DNA of 64,000 nt. Origin: Moniliella sp. 'wahieum' (lineage: Eukaryota; Basidiomycota; Moniliellomycetes; Moniliellales; Moniliellaceae). Under the pieces are notes generated by a model, which saw only the letters and a list, made by a program, of their open reading frames with translations, did no database searches and was not told the origin of the DNA. This document shows positions 57,436 to 64,000 of this stretch, piece after piece (the stretch's first letter is position 1; every line of letters starts with the position of its first letter). The stretch covers positions 186,001-250,000 of the forward strand of contig RSEE01000043.1 of NCBI GenBank assembly GCA_003971905.1, read 5' to 3'. Made by a program: the position numbers and the translations under genes.

Positions 57436-58272
57436 TTACTCCCAGGAGGTGATCGGCTGCTGGACAGCAGGAGCAGCGTCAGCGGCCCAGTCCTGAGCGC
57501 CAGCGGCCGGTTCGCTCCAGTCGAGAGCGGCCGCCTCGGGGGCACCCGTAGCGGGGAGAGCCTCGCCAAGCTCACCAGCCTCAGCCTCGCGCTCGGCAGC
57601 AGCCTTGGCGTCAGCAGCAGCCTGCTGCTCAGCCTCAATCTCCTGGGGGTCGCGGTAGAAGAACATGTCGGTCATGACGCCCCACGGCTCAGTGCGCGAG
57701 ACAGTGCCCTTGAGGCGCAGGACCTCACGGCAGAGCAGCCACCAGAGAAGGCCAACCGAGTGCTTGCCCTTGTTGTTACCGGGAATAGCCACGTCGACAA
57801 ACTTGAGGGGAGCGTCGGCATCGGCAAAGGCAATAACGGGAATGTTGACGTAGGACGCCTCGCGGATGGCCTGGTGGTCAACGCGGGGGTCGGTGACAAC
57901 AATCACGCGGGGCTCCTTGTAGGAGCGGACAATGTAGTTGGTGAAGGTACCGGGGGTGAAGCGGCCGGCAATGGCAGTAGCACCCGTGTTCGAGGCGAAC
58001 TTGAGCACCGCGCGCTGACCGTACTGACGGCCCGAGATGACGCAAATGTCGGCAGGGTTCTCAACGGCAGCAAGGATACGGGCAGCGAGGACGATCTTGC
58101 TCCACGTCTTGTTGAGGTTGATCAGCTGCACACCGTCGGCACGGCGCTTGTAGATGTAAGACTCCATGTCCTTGGTCACATTGGTGGTACCAATGTGGGT
58201 CTGAGCGGCGAGGAAGAGCTTGACCTCCTCCTCGGTAATGTTGAGCACTTGGGGCAGCTTGTCGGCGGACAT
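57436..58272 (-). CDS. RPS0: 40S ribosomal protein S0 (uS2), intronless and intact
   Basis: uS2/Rps0 is a small-subunit protein needed for late 20S pre-rRNA processing. The 278-aa frame is complete: [119 protein letters not shown]. It ends in an acidic Ala/Trp-rich tail with DWSEP and DWAAD, the usual laminin-receptor-like end (yeast 252 aa). No intron, no frame break. C-rich codon use indicates high expression. The long open frame on the opposite strand is a by-product of that codon bias. Confidence 0.97.
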   Translation of the reverse strand: MSADKLPQVLNITEEEVKLFLAAQTHIGTTNVTKDMESYIYKRRADGVQLINLNKTWSKIVLAARILAAVENPADICVISGRQYGQRAVLKFASNTGATAIAGRFTPGTFTNYIVRSYKEPRVIVVTDPRVDHQAIREASYVNIPVIAFADADAPLKFVDVAIPGNNKGKHSVGLLWWLLCREVLRLKGTVSRTEPWGVMTDMFFYRDPQEIEAEQQAAADAKAAAEREAEAGELGEALPATGAPEAAALDWSEPAAGAQDWAADAAPAVQQPITSWE

Positions 58273-59036
58273 TGCGATGTGGACAGACAGGCAGGGACGC
58301 GTGGAGAGAAGGAAAGGGGGGCGGCGCAGGCGCGCTTCATGAAGTGGGGGCGCGGCGGAGTTGGCGTTAGGGTTATGCCGCTGCACGGAGGGGCGGGCAG
58401 TGCAAGGTTCACATTTATTGCGCCGGACTTCCCCTCTGCCGTCTCCAGACTGCCTTGGGGTGGGCGGCACGTGACTGTAAGAGGTTGAAATTTGATTTGC
58501 CTCCAGTCACGCGCTCACGCAGCAATTCATATATCTGTCGGGTTTACGGGGTCGCCTTCCTGCTAATGCTGATGCCATGTGGTTGGCTACGTCTTCTTCA
58601 GCTAGCCTACTCACGTCTCTTTGCCTTACACCACCACCTGTATCTCGCGCCCGCTTACGACATACTCGGTACACCTCGTATCTCTCCGCTGTATTTTCGC
58701 GGTCTACATCTCAGAGACTATTGTATCTCGCTTGCGTCCTGGCATATTGCGTCGCTACAATGTCCCTCGCCCACATGTCTGATCCTGGAGTGGCTCGTAA
58801 CCGCAGCGTCTCACATAAAATCGAGGGCGATATACTCTTGTATATACACTCGACCTCTTCTACCTTGTGGACCTACTATCCTATTGTTAAAGTGACAAGC
58901 AACATATAGATTCAGCCAGTCCACGGGATGAAAGGGCCCCACAGACAAGCAGTGGTAGCGACAGGACACCTTATATGAAGGCAACGTCTGATGATGGCAA
59001 CCAACAATGATGGTGTTGCAGGCAGCAGACGCATAA
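58273..59036. other. Intergenic region RPS0 / calcium ATPase
   Basis: This is the RPS0 upstream region and the 3' end of the ATPase gene. No gene and no clear TATA box is seen. Confidence 0.4.
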
Positions 59037-62092
<3,056 letters not shown>

Positions 62093-63297
62093 GGCGGGGG
62101 GGTGGATAGGAAGAAGAGAAGATGGACCGTATGCGAGCCGACTGGTTTGGTGGTTTATTGGACGGGGGCGCCGCGTGGAGCGTCGGTGCAATTGCAGCGG
62201 CCCTCTACCGCTCCAGCCCCACCGCGTCTGGCTTGGCGTTCCACGTGGCCCGAGAAGCGGCGATTAGCCCCGGCCTCCGGCACGGCGCCAGTGTGCTGCA
62301 ATCGGCCCGCGGGTTCTCGGCCGCCGGCCGAAGCATCACGCATCGGGCCAGGCATCATGCATCGTGCTCTCTCTCTTGCTGCCTGTTCAAGCCAGCGCTG
62401 CAAGGGGTGCCCCACTAGCGCCACGTGGCCTGCAGGGCCCGCGTGGCAAGCACACGTGACTGTGATCAAACCGTGATGGGGGGGGTGCTTCCGCCTGCTG
62501 GCCGCTGCAGCAGGCCCCTGCCACCACCGCCTGCGACCCGCCTGCGCCGTGTCTGGCCATGGCCTTCCCGGTTGCTCCTGCGGCGGCCTCACGGCACAGT
62601 ATGCACCACCCAGCCGTGCTTCTTCCGCGCATGGCCCTCTCGCTCCGTCCAACGCTTTCGCCGTTCGTCCCTCCCTTGCCCTGTCATGCATGATCGCTCC
62701 ACACTTCGTCCTCGTCCTTCCCTGCTCATTCATATTCAAGGGCCGCCGGTGACATAAGGACGCGATGTGCACGACAATCACGTATGGGATGCGATTCTTC
62801 GGCAGCAGCCTGAGAACCCGCACGACCCTGCCGACTAAGCACCTGCAGGAGCTTGCCATCCGCATAGTAAGTCCTTGTTATATAATGCGTAGACTTCATT
62901 GTTAAATCATGGTGGCCTGTACGAGTACGCCACGGCCATCTCTTGGTGGAGCAACAGTGGGGGTATGCTCGTCCTCCGCGCTCGAGTGGGGAGAGAAAGC
63001 TGTGGAAGTGCGCGAGGGCTGAACTAATGACTGATTTCGGGCTTCGCTTATCTCTCGTGTGCGTTTCGTCGCGACATGCATTACGGTGATGACCGATGAA
63101 CGTGATGAACGCAGGACATCATGGCAATTGCGATCTCTCGCACTGACGCCAGCCGGAGAAGGATGGAATAACTTAGGCAGACGGCCGATGTGGAGGCAAG
63201 CAGCTATATACGCCCCTCCCCGACTCGTCATGCCGGCCCGGTCACCATGCCCATGCCCATGCATTCTTCGCCCGCTGACAACATCATGAAGTCTTAG

Positions 63298-63345
63298 TTA
63301 CTAGTTACCGGTTACCTCTCATAGACTGTGGTGACCGGTGACCGT
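63298..63345. repeat. ACTAGTT / ACCGGTT / ACCGGTG heptamer motifs
   Basis: ACTAGTT runs directly into ACCGGTT and a partial ACC; 20 nt later ACCGGTG is flanked by GTG and ACC. The hexamers differ but the 7-nt step holds. Confidence 0.75.
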
Positions 63346-63599
63346 CCTTTAAGATTGGGACGATATAATGGAAGACTCCACGGTGCGGCTGAGCACTGGC
63401 TGAACATCTTAGCTTTTGACGGCCGCACGTCTCTAATACCTCCCCTTAACAGTGACTACCCCTGTGCCCCACCTCCTCTGCCCCTGAAATGATTAACCTG
63501 TGGACCATGTGAACCCTGGCATAGATGAGCGCCACGAGAGAAAAGGAAGCAACGTTTGCTGCGCCTCCTCCCCACCTTTCTGTGTAGTGAAAAGTAGAG

Positions 63600-63606
63600 T
63601 ATAAAG
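63600..63606 (+). promoter_or_regulatory. TATA box of the opsin-like gene
   Basis: TATAAAG about 240 nt upstream of the ATG at 63842, followed by a pyrimidine-rich stretch. Confidence 0.45.
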
Positions 63607-63841
63607 GAGCTATACTCACTAGTCATTTCTCAGATCTCTGTCTCCCTTCTCCCTATCAGCCTCCCTGTGCTTCCCTTCTCCCCCGCCCCCCCTTTCACTT
63701 TCCTTTGGCCCGGTCGGTTGTTCATCAGTGCATTTTTCTCTTCTTTCTCCCTCTCGCAACCCGTTGTACGGTATCCTCCATCACTGTCTGATCATTTTCA
63801 CTCTTAACTTCCCCCTCCCCCCCCTTCCCCACCTCCTCAAC

Positions 63842-64000
63842 ATGGTTCTCTCTTGGCTCGCCACCCGCGACTCGGTCGAAAACAACCCGGTCGCGTCCAA
63901 CATCACCGTTGACTCTCATGGTTCTGACTTTGCTTGGGCCATTTTTGCGGTTCAGACCGTGTCTTCCTCTGTCTATCGTCTCATACATTCTTCTATGTCA
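63842..64000 (+). CDS. Opsin / HSP30-like seven-helix protein, N-terminus only
   Basis: Only 53 codons are inside the window. MVLSWLATRDSVENNPVASN is followed by HGSDFAWAIFAVQTVSSSVY, which fits the opening of fungal microbial-rhodopsin and HSP30/YRO2-type proteins (polar N-terminus, then G-S-D-[WF]-x-W-A-x-x-A-V at the start of helix 1). The retinal Lys lies in helix 7, off the window, so opsin and retinal-free HSP30 types cannot be told apart. The upstream region has a TATA box and a long CT-rich leader, as in strongly or inducibly expressed fungal genes. Confidence 0.55.
   Translation, partial: MVLSWLATRDSVENNPVASNITVDSHGSDFAWAIFAVQTVSSSVYRLIHSSMS

Larger units (their letters stand above)
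62093..63841. other. Intergenic region upstream of ATPase and opsin-like gene
   Basis: Head-to-head gap of 1.75 kb without a gene. It has GCATCATGCATC motifs (62333-62362), ACTAGTT/ACCGGTT units (63298-63320), a GTGACCGGTGACCG motif (63330-63343), TATAAAG at 63600-63606 and a long pyrimidine-rich stretch (63630-63840) before the last gene. Confidence 0.5.

Noticed and set aside
57421-58488. 355-codon plus-strand open frame across RPS0
   Set aside because: Antisense shadow of RPS0 caused by codon bias.

Overview
The window looks like nuclear DNA from a basidiomycete fungus. The genes are fungal: TOM20, SDA1, MDM33/SHE9, MRP51, a TFIIIC WD40 subunit, a fungal-type IQ-motif protein and a seven-helix protein of the DUF6533 kind. 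Introns are few and short (59-151 nt, GT..AG), and several core genes have none (phosphate carrier, RPS0). That intron poverty fits Ustilaginomycotina or a similarly intron-poor lineage better than Agaricomycotina, but this is inference and the genus is not identifiable by eye.

Layout. 0-7.6 kb: TOM20 (partial) head-to-head with the mitochondrial phosphate carrier, then SDA1 (60S biogenesis) and an IQ-domain protein. 8.4-17.7 kb: a TFIIIC subunit, a small predicted secreted protein with an internal duplication, a U1A-like two-RRM protein and a secreted RNase T2 with a Gly-Ser-Tyr repeat tail. 19.4-20.7 kb: a DUF6533-like membrane protein. 20.7-24.9 kb is gene-free. 24.9-39 kb: an aldo-keto reductase, a full-size ABCB transporter, MDM33, RCC1 (the Ran exchange factor) and MRP51. 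40-44.3 kb: a long low-complexity protein. 44.3-49.9 kb is gene-poor; it holds an intron-containing tRNA-Asn and a short non-autonomous LTR element with intact 5-bp target-site duplications. 49.9-62.1 kb: a secreted Lys/His-repeat protein, pyruvate carboxylase, RPS0 and a SERCA-type calcium ATPase. An opsin/HSP30-like gene starts at the right edge. No operon or gene cluster is apparent; the genes are mostly unrelated housekeeping functions, with several mitochondrial ones.

Two window-wide signals stand out. First, most long genes are broken by single-base frame breaks. Where I could align to a conserved family the break is almost always one base missing, usually from a short run (GG to G, CCC to CC, AAAA to AAA). 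This is best explained by an unpolished assembly, so coordinates for split genes are given end to end. Second, the intergenic DNA and at least one intron carry many short tandem arrays with a 7-nt period. Most units are a self-complementary hexamer of the form A-N-N-n-n-T (AAGCTT, AACGTT, ACGCGT, ATGCAT, ATCGAT, ACCGGT, AGGCCT, AGATCT, ACATGT, AGCGCT) plus one base. Some arrays change hexamer while keeping the 7-nt step. I do not recognise this pattern as a described element, and it is my main candidate for something new.
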